Below, piece after piece: positions 1 through 7,419 of a stretch of DNA of 17,948 nucleotides. Within the stretch, counting starts at the first letter, position 1. Each line of letters begins with the position of its first letter. The translations under genes were made by a program, and so were the position numbers. This stretch comes from Bacillota bacterium (GTDB taxonomy: Bacteria; Bacillota; Bacilli; Lactobacillales; Streptococcaceae): contig JAJXWC010000025.1 of NCBI GenBank assembly GCA_021781855.1, forward strand, positions 1 to 17,948, read 5' to 3'. Below the pieces are notes generated by a model. That model worked only from the letters and a program-made list of their open reading frames with translations. It did no database searches and was not told the origin of the DNA.

Positions 1-1
1 T

Positions 2-2917
2 CAAAATCTCTCTAAAGGCAGTATTCTTGTTGCCCACAATGCCACGTTTGACGTAGGGTTCATGAATATGAACTATTCTCGCAATAATTTGCCGATTATC
101 ACACAGCCTGTCATTGATACGCTCGAATTTGCCCGCAACCTGTATCCCGAAATGAAGCGTTACGGACTTGGACAGCTCACGAAAAAATTTCAGATTAATC
201 TTGAACACCACCACATGGCAAACTATGATGCCGAATCTACAGGGCGCCTCTTATTCGTCTTTCTCGAAGAGCTTCGCACGCGTGATACAGGCTGGACTTC
301 ACTTCTTGAGTTGAATGACAAGCTTGTTGCTGAGGATTCCTATAAAAAAGTTCGTCCTCGCCACATGACCCTTTATGCCAAGACACAGGCAGGGCTGAAA
401 AATCTATTTAAACTTGTCAGTTACTCTAATGTCAATTATTTTGCTGGAGTTCCGCGTATTCCACGGAGTGTTCTTGAAGCACATCGTGAAGGCATTATCG
501 TCGGTTCGGCCTGTGAAACTGGTGAAGTTTTTGACGCACTGACCAATAAAACCTTTGAAGAAACGCTTGAAATCGCAAAATTCTATGACTTCATCGAGGT
601 TATGCCGCCTGCACTTTATCGCGCTTTGATTGTCGGTGGCTCTTTCAAAAATGAAAAAGAATTGGAACAGACACTCAAAGACCTGATAAAAGTCGGGAAA
701 ACGCTCGGGAAACCAGTCCTTGCTACAGGCAATGCGCACTATTTGAATCCAGAAGATGCGATTTATCGTGAAATTATCGTGCGTTCGCTCGGTCCCGGTT
801 TTGAGATTAACTGGACGCAAGGCCACGGAGAACATGCTAAACCGTTACCTTTACCAGAAGCCCATTTTCGTACAACAGATGAGATGCTTTCAGCATTTAG
901 CTTTCTTGATGAAAAAACGGCACGCGAAATTGTGATTGAAAACACCAATCTGCTTGCTGACGAATTTGATGTCCTTACGCCTGTGCGTGATGACCTTTAC
1001 ACACCTGTGATGACCTTTGAAGGGGGGGAAGGCTCAGAAGAACGGATTGTGCGCCTAGCCTATGAAAAAGCGCATGAGATTTACGGAAACCCCTTGCCAG
1101 ATTTGATTGATGCAAGGCTAGAGCGAGAACTCCGTTCGATTGTCGGCAATGGTTTTTCAGTCATTTATATCATTGCCCAGGAACTTGTTTTTCGTTCCAA
1201 CAAGCGCGGCTATCTGGTTGGCTCACGGGGGTCTGTCGGTTCATCTCTTGTTGCGACAATGATTGGGATTACAGAGGTTAATCCGCTGCCACCTCACTAT
1301 ATTTGCTCCGAATGTCGTTATTTTGAAGTCCATGATGATGGTCAAGCAGGCTCAGGCTATGATATGCCAGATAAAAACTGTCCAAATTGTGGACATAAGC
1401 TTACAAAAGACGGGCACAATATTCCATTTGAAACATTCTTAGGTTTCAAGGCGGATAAAGTACCCGATATTGACTTAAACTTTTCGGGCGATGACCAGCC
1501 TTTTGCCCACTTGGACGTGCGGGATATTTTCGGAGAGGACTATGCTTTTCGAGCAGGAACGATTGGTACAGTGGCAGATAAAACGGCTTTTGGATTCGTC
1601 AAGGGCTATGCGCGTGACTACGACCAGTATTACGGGAATGCTGAGATTGACCGTTTAGCTATTGGCTCGACAGGAGTCAAACGCACCACAGGTCAGCACG
1701 CAGGCGGAATTATCGTTATTCCAAGCTATATGGACGTTTATGACTTTTCGCCTGTCCAATTTCCTGCCGATGATGTCAATGCGACATGGAAAACAACCCA
1801 CTTTGATTTCCATGCCATTCACGATAATATTTTAAAGCTTGATATTCTCGGACACGATGACCCGACCATGATTCGAAAGTTACAGAGTTTATCAGGCATT
1901 GTGCCGCAGGATATTCCAATGGACGATAAGGAAGTCATGAAGATTTTCACAAGTACAGAAAGTCTGGGTGTGACTCCAGAGCAACTTAATGGTGTCACAT
2001 TGGGGACGCTTGGTATTCCTGAGATGGGGACTTTTACCTCCATGAACATGATTGCCGAAGCTAAGCCAAAGACTTTTGCCGACCTTCTGCAAATTTCGGG
2101 TCTATCACATGGAACAGACGTTTGGTCTGGCAATGCGCAAGATTTGATTCGTTCAGGGATTGCTGACCTTTCGACTGTTATCGGTTGTCGTGATGATATC
2201 ATGGTTTACCTTATTCACAAAGGCTTGGAAAATGGCTTAGCATTCACGATTATGGAACGAGTCCGCAAAGGAATGTGGAACAAGATTTCAGCAGATGAAC
2301 GGGAGAAATACACCGAAGAAATGCGTGCGCATGATGTACCTGAATGGTATATTGAATCTTGCTCGAAGATTAAATATATGTTCCCCAAGGCACACGCAGC
2401 GGCTTATATCATGATGGCACTACGGATTGCTTACTTTAAAGTCCATTATCCGATTTACTACTATTGTGCTTGGTTCTCTATTCGGGCGACAGCCTTCGAC
2501 CTTTCAGTAATGGGTGCGGGGCTTGAGACAGTTAAGGCAAAAATGAAGGAAATCAAGGACAAAGGATTTGATGCAACGAACACAGAGACGGCGCTTTACA
2601 CAACTTTAGAATTGACCAATGAAATGCTTGAACGTGGCTTCAAATTCAGCAAGATTGACCTTTACCGTTCAGAAGCGCTTGACTTTGTGATTGATGGAGA
2701 CACACTTATCCCACCATTTGTGACAATGGACGGTTTGGGTGAAAATGTGGCAAAACAAATTGTTGAGGCGCGCAAAGAAGGCGAGTTTTTGAGTAAAATG
2801 GAACTTCGTAAGCGCGGTGGTGCTTCACAGACGATTGTTGATGCAATGGATGCAATGGGAGTTCTTGAAGGAATGCCAGAGGACAATCAGTTGAGTTTAT
2901 TCGATGATTTCTTTTGA
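2..2917 (+). CDS. polC: DNA polymerase III alpha subunit PolC, Gram-positive type (5' end outside window)
   Basis: This is the replicative polymerase of low-GC Gram-positives, with a built-in 3'-5' proofreading exonuclease. The reading frame is open from base 2, so the gene is cut by the window edge; 971 codons are present of a family length near 1600. The piece starts in the exonuclease domain (VAHNATFDVGF, an exo II-like motif) and reaches exo III (HHMANYDAESTG). A PHP-type segment follows (LFKLVSYSNVNYF, IIVGSACETGE). Next comes a four-cysteine zinc finger (CSEC near 1304, CPNC near 1380), then the catalytic PDIDLNFSG with Asp codons at 1466 and 1472. The C-terminal part has AHAAAYIMMALRIAYFK and ends in a clamp-binding-like QLSLFDDFF. 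A terminator follows at once. The frame is intact, with no sign of decay. Identification is near certain; only the missing N-terminal OB/PHP part is unseen. Confidence 0.98.
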   Translation, partial: QNLSKGSILVAHNATFDVGFMNMNYSRNNLPIITQPVIDTLEFARNLYPEMKRYGLGQLTKKFQINLEHHHMANYDAESTGRLLFVFLEELRTRDTGWTSLLELNDKLVAEDSYKKVRPRHMTLYAKTQAGLKNLFKLVSYSNVNYFAGVPRIPRSVLEAHREGIIVGSACETGEVFDALTNKTFEETLEIAKFYDFIEVMPPALYRALIVGGSFKNEKELEQTLKDLIKVGKTLGKPVLATGNAHYLNPEDAIYREIIVRSLGPGFEINWTQGHGEHAKPLPLPEAHFRTTDEMLSAFSFLDEKTAREIVIENTNLLADEFDVLTPVRDDLYTPVMTFEGGEGSEERIVRLAYEKAHEIYGNPLPDLIDARLERELRSIVGNGFSVIYIIAQELVFRSNKRGYLVGSRGSVGSSLVATMIGITEVNPLPPHYICSECRYFEVHDDGQAGSGYDMPDKNCPNCGHKLTKDGHNIPFETFLGFKADKVPDIDLNFSGDDQPFAHLDVRDIFGEDYAFRAGTIGTVADKTAFGFVKGYARDYDQYYGNAEIDRLAIGSTGVKRTTGQHAGGIIVIPSYMDVYDFSPVQFPADDVNATWKTTHFDFHAIHDNILKLDILGHDDPTMIRKLQSLSGIVPQDIPMDDKEVMKIFTSTESLGVTPEQLNGVTLGTLGIPEMGTFTSMNMIAEAKPKTFADLLQISGLSHGTDVWSGNAQDLIRSGIADLSTVIGCRDDIMVYLIHKGLENGLAFTIMERVRKGMWNKISADEREKYTEEMRAHDVPEWYIESCSKIKYMFPKAHAAAYIMMALRIAYFKVHYPIYYYCAWFSIRATAFDLSVMGAGLETVKAKMKEIKDKGFDATNTETALYTTLELTNEMLERGFKFSKIDLYRSEALDFVIDGDTLIPPFVTMDGLGENVAKQIVEARKEGEFLSKMELRKRGGASQTIVDAMDAMGVLEGMPEDNQLSLFDDFF

Positions 2918-2928
2918 TGAAATAAACA

Positions 2929-2960
2929 CAAAAAAATAGTGCTTCAGCACTATTTTTTTG
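2929..2960 (+). terminator. Rho-independent terminator after polC
   Basis: A perfect 14-bp stem (2929-2942 pairing with 2947-2960) encloses a TTCA loop and starts 11 bases after the polC stop. The 3' arm carries seven T and the 5' arm seven A, so the hairpin could also stop leftward transcripts, including those of the HTH gene ending at 3145. Confidence 0.93.
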
Positions 2961-3144
2961 TTTGGCTTGGAATAACAAGGGAGGAGAGGCTAAATTCGAA
3001 GCTTAGCACGCACCGCTGAATCGTAAGCAAAGCTTGTTCTTTTCTGTGGTAAAGATAGACAACTTAACAGGATGTGCCCGTTATTCTAAAATATATACAC
3101 TTTTTAAAAAATGAAGTTTTTTTATTACAAATAAGACTCAAAAA

Positions 3145-3348
3145 TCAAATTTTGCTCTGAGCCCCGATAAAAAGGTCATCATAGCCAATATGAAAGTGGA
3201 GCAAGTACTTATCAAGGACTAAATCAGAAATTTGGCTAGAGTCAATTTCTAATTCTTGAACGGTTGAAAGCGGTAAATGCAGCACTGTCGCTAGCTCTTC
3301 TTGAGAAAGATGTTCTTCTTCGCGAAGAGATTTTATTGTCATACTCAT
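3145..3348 (-). CDS. small XRE/Cro-type helix-turn-helix protein
   Basis: A 67-residue protein that is almost entirely one HTH domain: IKSLREEEHLSQEELATVLHLP looks like helices 1-2 and LSTVQELEID the recognition helix. The family binds DNA as a Cro/CI-like regulator; the target here is unknown. The start is ATG at 3348, chosen because AAAAGGAGT (GGAG at 3363-3360) lies 11 bases upstream; in-frame codons further up would have to read through this site. A second ATG lies two codons downstream. It is divergent from the XRE gene at 3438, and the 89 bp between them hold two inverted repeats, so the pair probably forms a small switch. The recognition helix has ELEID where the usual pattern is W/YExG, so DNA contacts may be atypical. 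No close named homologue is recognised. Confidence 0.72.
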   Translation of the reverse strand: MSMTIKSLREEEHLSQEELATVLHLPLSTVQELEIDSSQISDLVLDKYLLHFHIGYDDLFIGAQSKI

Positions 3349-3391
3349 AAATAAAGTAACTCCTTTTTTATAATTTATTAGGAAATTTTTA

Positions 3392-3405
3392 ATGCGAAAA
3401 CGCAT
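3392..3405. promoter_or_regulatory. inverted repeat, likely operator between divergent HTH genes
   Basis: ATGCG-AAAA-CGCAT is a perfect 5-bp-arm palindrome extended by A/T symmetry (TTTTTA before, TAAAA after). It lies upstream of the extended -10 of the rightward gene and close to the start region of the leftward gene. This is the usual place for a CI/Cro-like operator. Binding is inferred. Confidence 0.5.
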
Positions 3406-3410
3406 AAAAT

Positions 3411-3425
3411 GCACGAATACTGTGC
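3411..3425. promoter_or_regulatory. second inverted repeat abutting the -10 box
   Basis: GCAC and GTGC arms flank a 7-base centre (GAATACT) and end exactly where the TATAAT at 3426 begins. A protein bound here would block the rightward promoter. It differs in sequence from the 3392-3405 palindrome, so the two may bind different regulators. Confidence 0.4.
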
Positions 3426-3431
3426 TATAAT
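3423..3431 (+). promoter_or_regulatory. extended -10 promoter of a leaderless XRE gene
   Basis: TG-C-TATAAT is a textbook extended -10 element; the -35 position (CATAAA, 3403-3408) is poor, which extended -10 promoters tolerate. The A of the ATG at 3438 lies 7 bases after TATAAT, the normal place for +1, so the transcript should begin at or next to the start codon. Confidence 0.75.
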
Positions 3432-3437
3432 GGTCTT

Positions 3438-3791
3438 ATGGTAAAAGATGACAAGCATACAGCAATCATTGCGCAAAATATTAAAAAGTATTTACGGGAA
3501 AATCGGATGCTTCAGAAAGATTTGGCAATGCGCATCGGAATCGCGCCTTCCACTTTGACAGACTATCTGAAACTTCGTTCGCGCCCAAGTCATGGCGTCA
3601 TTCAGCAAATGGCGGATGTTTTTGGTGTGGCAAAATCTGATATTGATACAACTTATAAAACCGAAAATACCAAAGCACTTGAACGGCTGATTAATGATGC
3701 AGCTTCTTTTGAGGGTTTTCTGATAACAGATGAAGATAAAATAATGCTTTTAGAGCTTACTCGAAATTACTTCGAAAGTAAAGAATCATAA
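3438..3791 (+). CDS. XRE-family transcriptional regulator, probably leaderless
   Basis: A 117-residue protein with a CI-like HTH domain at about residues 10-65: IAQNIKKYLRENRMLQKDLAMRIGIAPSTLTDYLK, then PSHGVIQQMADVFGVAKSDI. The Q-K-D-L-A and S-T-L-T-D-Y pattern is the standard XRE DNA-contact layout. The remaining 50 residues have no recognised fold; no LexA-type Ser/Lys peptidase or Xre-ImmA peptidase is visible. No Shine-Dalgarno lies before ATG 3438, while an extended -10 sits 7 bases upstream, so a leaderless mRNA is likely, as in several phage-type repressors. It probably represses itself and the divergent small HTH gene. It may be a domesticated phage regulator, but no phage genes adjoin it. 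Confidence 0.85.
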   Translation: MVKDDKHTAIIAQNIKKYLRENRMLQKDLAMRIGIAPSTLTDYLKLRSRPSHGVIQQMADVFGVAKSDIDTTYKTENTKALERLINDAASFEGFLITDEDKIMLLELTRNYFESKES

Positions 3792-3929
3792 TTGAGTTGA
3801 TTACTTTACCAGTAGGATTTTTTCTTTTCTACTGACATTGCAATATCAAGTTACCCTTTTGCTTCGCTAGACCAAGGCAAAATGGTTGGTTCGAAAAAGT
3901 AGTAGAATGAAAGCAGAAACTAGTGTATT

Positions 3930-3960
3930 AAACTTCTAATAATGAGTTAGAAGTTTTTTT
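3930..3960 (+). terminator. Rho-independent terminator after the XRE gene
   Basis: AAACTTCTAA pairs with TTAGAAGTTT (10 bp) around a 7-base loop, followed by a T run to 3960. It lies about 140 bases after the XRE stop codon; the intervening sequence holds no supported gene. Confidence 0.85.
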
Positions 3961-4140
3961 GTATAACATTTCACAATTTATATTGCAATATTTTAAGTTA
4001 ATTGAAATGTGATTATATTATAATCCTTTTTAACTAAAAATAAAAGCTTTAATATTTAAAAATAGATAAAAATTCAGATATTTTTTTTAATATCTGAATT
4101 TTTTTGTGTTACATTTTATGATTTTCTCGTATATAACTGT
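3961..4140. other. AT-rich gene-free spacer before comG
   Basis: Together with 3792-3929 this is about 350 bp without a gene. It contains a TATAAT at 4019-4024 with no well-spaced -35 box, then the terminator at 4071-4105, leaving only 35 bp for a comG promoter after the hairpin. No exact TACGAATA competence (ComX/cin) box is present; the nearest resemblance, CTCGTATA at 4127-4134, matches 5 of 8 and is not convincing. Confidence 0.6.
4071..4105 (+). terminator. Rho-independent terminator just upstream of comGA
   Basis: A perfect 12-bp stem (AATTCAGATATT with AATATCTGAATT), T6 loop and T-rich tail end 35 bases before the comGA ATG. It insulates comG from upstream transcription, or acts as an attenuator if the comG promoter is the TATAAT at 4019. 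Confidence 0.9.
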
Positions 4141-5124
4141 ATGGTAGAAAATAATGCACGAAGAATTTTGGAAAAAGCAGTGGTTGAGCAAGTTTATGAT
4201 ATTTATCTGCAAGCAAAAACGAACGGATATGAAATTTATTTTCGAAATGCTCAGGCGCGATTTTTGGTGAAAAAGCTAGATGAAGCGACAGGGCAGGCTT
4301 TGATTGCACATTTTAAATTTTGTGCAGGTTTAAATGTTGGTGAGCGACGGCGGACACAGTTGGGAGCTTGCTGGTATGAGCTTTCGGTGGGCGGCAGGCG
4401 TTTGCGGCTGTCTTCTGTCGGTGATTTTGAAGGTCGCGAATCATTAGTTATTCGAATTTTGCATGAAGCAGCGGCAAAATTGGACTTTTGGCTTGATGAT
4501 GAACAGAGACTTTCAAAACTGATTTGTCGGCGCGGGCTTTACTTGTTTGCTGGACCTGTCGGCTCTGGGAAAACATCCCTAATGTTTGAACTGGCAAGGA
4601 GACATTTTTCAGGACGGCAAGTGATGACGATTGAAGACCCGGTGGAACTGGTGGAGGAGGACTTTGTTCAACTGCAAGTCAATGAGGTGATTGGGAATAA
4701 TTATGAGGAGCTGATTAAATTGTCGCTTCGCCATCGTCCAGAGCTATTGATTGTGGGAGAAATTCGAGACAGTAGAACAGCAAGAGCGGTTTTGCGAGCG
4801 AGTTTGACAGGTCATACCGTTTTTTCAACAATTCATGCACGGTCAATAAGAGGTGTTTGGGCGCGACTTCTGGAATTAGGTTTATCGGAATGGGAGATAA
4901 AAAGCAGTTTGCAGGCGGTTGTTTATCAGCGCTTAATTGCCGGGAAAGGTTTGGTGGATATTGCCGAAGATAATTTCGAAAAATGGACAACAGCACAATG
5001 GAATAAAAAAATTACGCGTTTGGCTTCAGACGGACATCTCGGAGCTGCTGAAGTTGAGACGGAGAAAATTGAGTCTGGAAAAGCAGACGAAATTGATTCA
5101 GCTCATGGGAAATTTGCTGAATAA
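4141..5124 (+). CDS. comGA: competence pilus assembly ATPase ComGA
   Basis: The cytoplasmic secretion/traffic ATPase (GspE/PilB family) that powers assembly of the competence pilus for DNA uptake. The N-terminal half carries family blocks HFKFCAGLNVGERRRTQLG and GRESLVIRILHE. The Walker A loop is GPVGSGKTS, residues about 138-146; the Asp box is MTIEDPVE and the Walker B region LLIVGEIRDSRTARAVLRASLTGHTVFSTIHA, residues about 202-231. At 327 residues it is slightly longer than the roughly 310 usual for this group; the extra is a Glu/Lys-rich tail overlapping comGB. ATG 4141 matches the N-terminal spacing of streptococcal homologues (MV..., then DIYL), yet no good Shine-Dalgarno is visible. 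It is first gene of a seven-gene operon. Confidence 0.97.
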   Translation: MVENNARRILEKAVVEQVYDIYLQAKTNGYEIYFRNAQARFLVKKLDEATGQALIAHFKFCAGLNVGERRRTQLGACWYELSVGGRRLRLSSVGDFEGRESLVIRILHEAAAKLDFWLDDEQRLSKLICRRGLYLFAGPVGSGKTSLMFELARRHFSGRQVMTIEDPVELVEEDFVQLQVNEVIGNNYEELIKLSLRHRPELLIVGEIRDSRTARAVLRASLTGHTVFSTIHARSIRGVWARLLELGLSEWEIKSSLQAVVYQRLIAGKGLVDIAEDNFEKWTTAQWNKKITRLASDGHLGAAEVETEKIESGKADEIDSAHGKFAE

Positions 5125-6049
5125 CGGCTTTCATTTAGGAGAAGTAGTTGATTTTTTAGGACGCTCAAATTTGGTAGAGCGTGAATTTGTCTTGAAAATG
5201 CAGGCGGGCTTGTTGGCGGGACATTCGTTGTCAGGGATTTTGGAAGATTTAAATTTTTCAAAGAACGTGGTGACGCAAGTTGCGCTGGTAGATTTTCATG
5301 GAAATTTAGCAGAAACTTTGCGATTAATTGAGTTGAATTTGCGCAAAAACTTGAAAGTCAGGCGAAAACTGGTTGCAGTAGCGACTTATCCACTGATTTT
5401 ACTATTGTTTTTGGTCGGGATTATGCTAGGACTGAAAAATTATTTGCTGCCTCAATTAGAAGGAGAAACAAATGGAGCAATACTGCTGGTTAATCAATTT
5501 CCGCTGATATTTTTGAGCTTGATAGGATTTTTATTGTTTTTGATTGGGTTGTCAAATTGGTTTTTTCGGCGCCAATCTGCGATTTCTGGTGCAAGATTTT
5601 TGACGAAAATCCCTTTGGTATCAAATTTTGTCAAATTGTATTTGACCGCTTATTTTGCACGTGAATGGGGGAATTTAATTGCACAGGGGGTGGATTTACG
5701 GCAGATTTGTCAGCTTATGGAAAATCAGCGAAGCCGAATTTTTGCAGAAGTAGGAAGCAAAATGAGTGGCGAATTAACAGCCGGTTTGAATTTTAGCGAA
5801 ACCGTACAAAAACGCCAAATTTTTACATCAGAACTGGCACTGATGATTGAATATGGTGAATTGAAAGATAAGCTGGGCGTAGAATTGGCAATTTATGCTG
5901 ATGAATGTTGGGAACAATTTTTTAGCAAAGTTGATAGAGCGATGCAGCTTATTCAGCCGGTGATTTTTATTTTTGTGGCACTGATGATTGTGCTTTTATA
6001 TGCGGCGATGCTGTTGCCGATTTATTCTAATATGGGAAAGGTCATCTGA
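4937..6049 (+). CDS. comGB: competence pilus platform protein ComGB (start uncertain)
   Basis: The polytopic inner-membrane platform (GspF/PilC family) of the competence pilus, partner of ComGA. The family pattern starts at about DISELLKLRRRKLSLEKQ, followed by a T2SSF-like block (LLNNGFHLGEVVDFL). Hydrophobic segments are LILLLFLVGIMLGL, FPLIFLSLIGFLLFLIGL and, near the C terminus, VIFIFVALMIVLLYAAMLLPIY. The frame opens at TTG 4937, giving 370 residues and a 188-base overlap with comGA; TTG 4961 and ATA 5003 (Met-Lys-Lys-Leu if used) are alternatives nearer the length and N terminus expected of relatives. No canonical ATG exists upstream of the conserved DIS block. The stop overlaps the comGC start as TGATG. 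Function is certain; the N terminus is not. Confidence 0.93.
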   Translation: MPGKVWWILPKIISKNGQQHNGIKKLRVWLQTDISELLKLRRRKLSLEKQTKLIQLMGNLLNNGFHLGEVVDFLGRSNLVEREFVLKMQAGLLAGHSLSGILEDLNFSKNVVTQVALVDFHGNLAETLRLIELNLRKNLKVRRKLVAVATYPLILLLFLVGIMLGLKNYLLPQLEGETNGAILLVNQFPLIFLSLIGFLLFLIGLSNWFFRRQSAISGARFLTKIPLVSNFVKLYLTAYFAREWGNLIAQGVDLRQICQLMENQRSRIFAEVGSKMSGELTAGLNFSETVQKRQIFTSELALMIEYGELKDKLGVELAIYADECWEQFFSKVDRAMQLIQPVIFIFVALMIVLLYAAMLLPIYSNMGKVI

Positions 6050-6351
6050 TGAGAAAAAAAGTGAGAGCATTCACGCTCATTGAAATGTTGATAGTGTTGG
6101 CGATTATTAGTATTCTGATTTTGCTTTTTGTGCCGAATTTAGTTAAAGAAAAAGGACAAGTGCAAAAGACGGGGGAAGCGGCAATCGTAAAAGTGGTTGA
6201 GAGTCAGGCACAAATGTATGCGCTTGACCATGCGGATTCGCCAACTCTGGCAAATTTGCAGGCAGCAGATATGATTACGAAAAAACAGGCGGAGAGCTAT
6301 GAGCATTATTACGCACAGAATAAAAATGAGACGCGGCAGATTGGAAATTAG
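6049..6351 (+). CDS. comGC: major competence pseudopilin ComGC
   Basis: The main subunit of the competence pilus. A short basic leader (MRKKVRA) precedes FTLIEMLIVLAIISILILLFVPNL, the class III signal: prepilin peptidase should cut between Ala7 and Phe8, with Glu at mature position +5. The residue before the cut is Ala rather than the Gly of most type IV pilins, as is usual in streptococci and lactococci. The body (KVVESQAQMYALDHADSPTLANLQAADMITKKQAESYEHYY) follows the streptococcal ComGC pattern closely. At 100 residues it is of normal length. The ATG overlaps the comGB stop by one base, pointing to translational coupling. No prepilin peptidase gene (comC) is in the window. Confidence 0.96.
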   Translation: MRKKVRAFTLIEMLIVLAIISILILLFVPNLVKEKGQVQKTGEAAIVKVVESQAQMYALDHADSPTLANLQAADMITKKQAESYEHYYAQNKNETRQIGN

Positions 6352-6742
6352 AGCATTTACGCTGCTCGAATCACTTTTGGTATTGAGTTTGACGAGTTTT
6401 TTAATGCTGCTCTTTTCAATGAATTTAACGAAAACGGTGCATGTTGTTAAAGGAGAATTATTCGTTTTGCAGTTTGAAAATTTGTATAAAGAAGTGCAAG
6501 AGGATGCGATTTTGCTGGAACAAAATAAGGCTTTAACTGTCAAAAACGGACAGTTGTTATATGAAAATCAGGTAATCACCGTGCCAACAGAAGTAGAAAT
6601 GAATGATTTCATTTTTACATTTGATAAAAAAGGTGGAAATTCGAGTTTGCAGAAATTTCAAATTTTTATGCCTTATGAAAAGAAAACGATAAGCTATCAG
6701 TTGGAGATTGGGAGTGGAAAGTTTAAAAAGAAAATCAGTTAG
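6326..6742 (+). CDS. comGD: minor pseudopilin ComGD
   Basis: A minor pilin-like subunit of the competence pilus. ATG 6326 gives a typical short leader, MRRGRLEIRA, then FTLLESLLVLSLTSFLMLLF with Glu at +5; an in-frame ATG at 6299 would add nine residues that have no place in such a leader. The 138-residue protein has the usual C-terminal beta-rich part (ILLEQNKALTVKNGQLLYENQ) and ends within comGE. It overlaps the comGC end by 26 bases. Low-complexity AT-rich codon use matches the rest of the operon. Confidence 0.93.
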   Translation: MRRGRLEIRAFTLLESLLVLSLTSFLMLLFSMNLTKTVHVVKGELFVLQFENLYKEVQEDAILLEQNKALTVKNGQLLYENQVITVPTEVEMNDFIFTFDKKGGNSSLQKFQIFMPYEKKTISYQLEIGSGKFKKKIS

Positions 6743-7010
6743 GGCCTATTTACTCCTAGAAAGTCTAATTACATTGGCACTGCTAGGAATTTTGACAATG
6801 ATTATTTTGGCAGAAGTGGTACATGCACGTCAAGCGACAATGAGAGAAAATCAGCAAATTGAGGCACTAAATGTAGCGAAAATGGCAATAGATAGTGATT
6901 TGACAGAACTGTCAGCGAATGGCGCAGTCATAAAAATCGTGGAAAATAAGAAAAATTTGTTCATTACGAATCATGGAGAGGAGATTTTGCGACTTGAACT
7001 TGAAAATTAA
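6714..7010 (+). CDS. comGE: minor pseudopilin ComGE
   Basis: A minor pilin-like subunit. The leader MESLKRKSVRA is followed by YLLLESLITLALLGILTMIIL, a processing signal in which Tyr replaces the usual Phe at mature position 1, while Glu at +5 is kept. The start is taken as GTG 6714, seven bases after GGAG (6703-6706); TTG 6708 in the same frame is too close to that site. The 98-residue product overlaps comGD by 29 bases. Position in the operon and the N-terminal signal support the call; the body is poorly conserved in the family. Confidence 0.88.
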   Translation: MESLKRKSVRAYLLLESLITLALLGILTMIILAEVVHARQATMRENQQIEALNVAKMAIDSDLTELSANGAVIKIVENKKNLFITNHGEEILRLELEN

Positions 7011-7419
7011 GGCATTTACTTTGCTTGAATGTTTAATTGCTCTGTTGGCAATTTCAGGCTCGGTGCTTGTGATTTCGGGTTTGACGACACTCATGCAGAA
7101 ACAAATATTAGCAGAAAAACAAAATATGCAGAAAGATTGGCAGATTTTTTGTGAGCAGCTTTGCAGAGAGCTTTCTGGTGCAAAATTAGATAAAGTTGAA
7201 AATAATTTTTTATATGTAAAAACAGAAAAAGCGTTGCGCTTTGGCTTAGTCGGTGAAAATTTTCGTAAAACAGATGAAAAAGGCTTGGGTTATCAGCCGA
7301 TGCTCCATCATTTGACAGCTACAAAAATCAGCGAGTATGCAGGTCAAGTGGTGATAAAAGTAAATTTTGAACAGGGGGAGGAGCGGGTATTTTATTACAA
7401 ATTTTCAGGCGGCAAGTAA
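6973..7419 (+). CDS. comGF: minor pseudopilin ComGF
   Basis: A minor pilin-like subunit of the competence pilus. The processing signal is LKIKA then FTLLECLIALLAISGSVLVISGL. The body holds the usual ComGF features: WQIFCEQLCREL, then NNFLYVKTEKALRFGLVGENFRK and a C-terminal VVIKVNFEQGEERVFYYKF. ATG 6973 gives 148 residues; TTG 6994, ten bases after a strong GGAGAGGAG (6975-6983), gives a leader of more normal length (MNLKIKA) and may be the true start. The gene overlaps comGE. The two cysteines in the mature part (FCEQLC) could form a disulfide, as proposed for some ComGF proteins. Confidence 0.9.
   Translation: MERRFCDLNLKIKAFTLLECLIALLAISGSVLVISGLTTLMQKQILAEKQNMQKDWQIFCEQLCRELSGAKLDKVENNFLYVKTEKALRFGLVGENFRKTDEKGLGYQPMLHHLTATKISEYAGQVVIKVNFEQGEERVFYYKFSGGK
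7374..7383 (+). promoter_or_regulatory. strong ribosome binding site deciding the comGG start
   Basis: GGGGGAGGAG inside the end of comGF lies 5 bases before ATT 7389. The comGG frame is closed by a TGA at 7368 and has no ATG, GTG or TTG between that stop and ATG 7446, so this site points to ATT. Confidence 0.7.

Noticed and set aside
3412..3419. CACGAATA resembling a competence TACGAATA box (7 of 8)
   Set aside because: It lies inside an inverted repeat upstream of a non-competence regulator that already has a good extended -10; probably chance.
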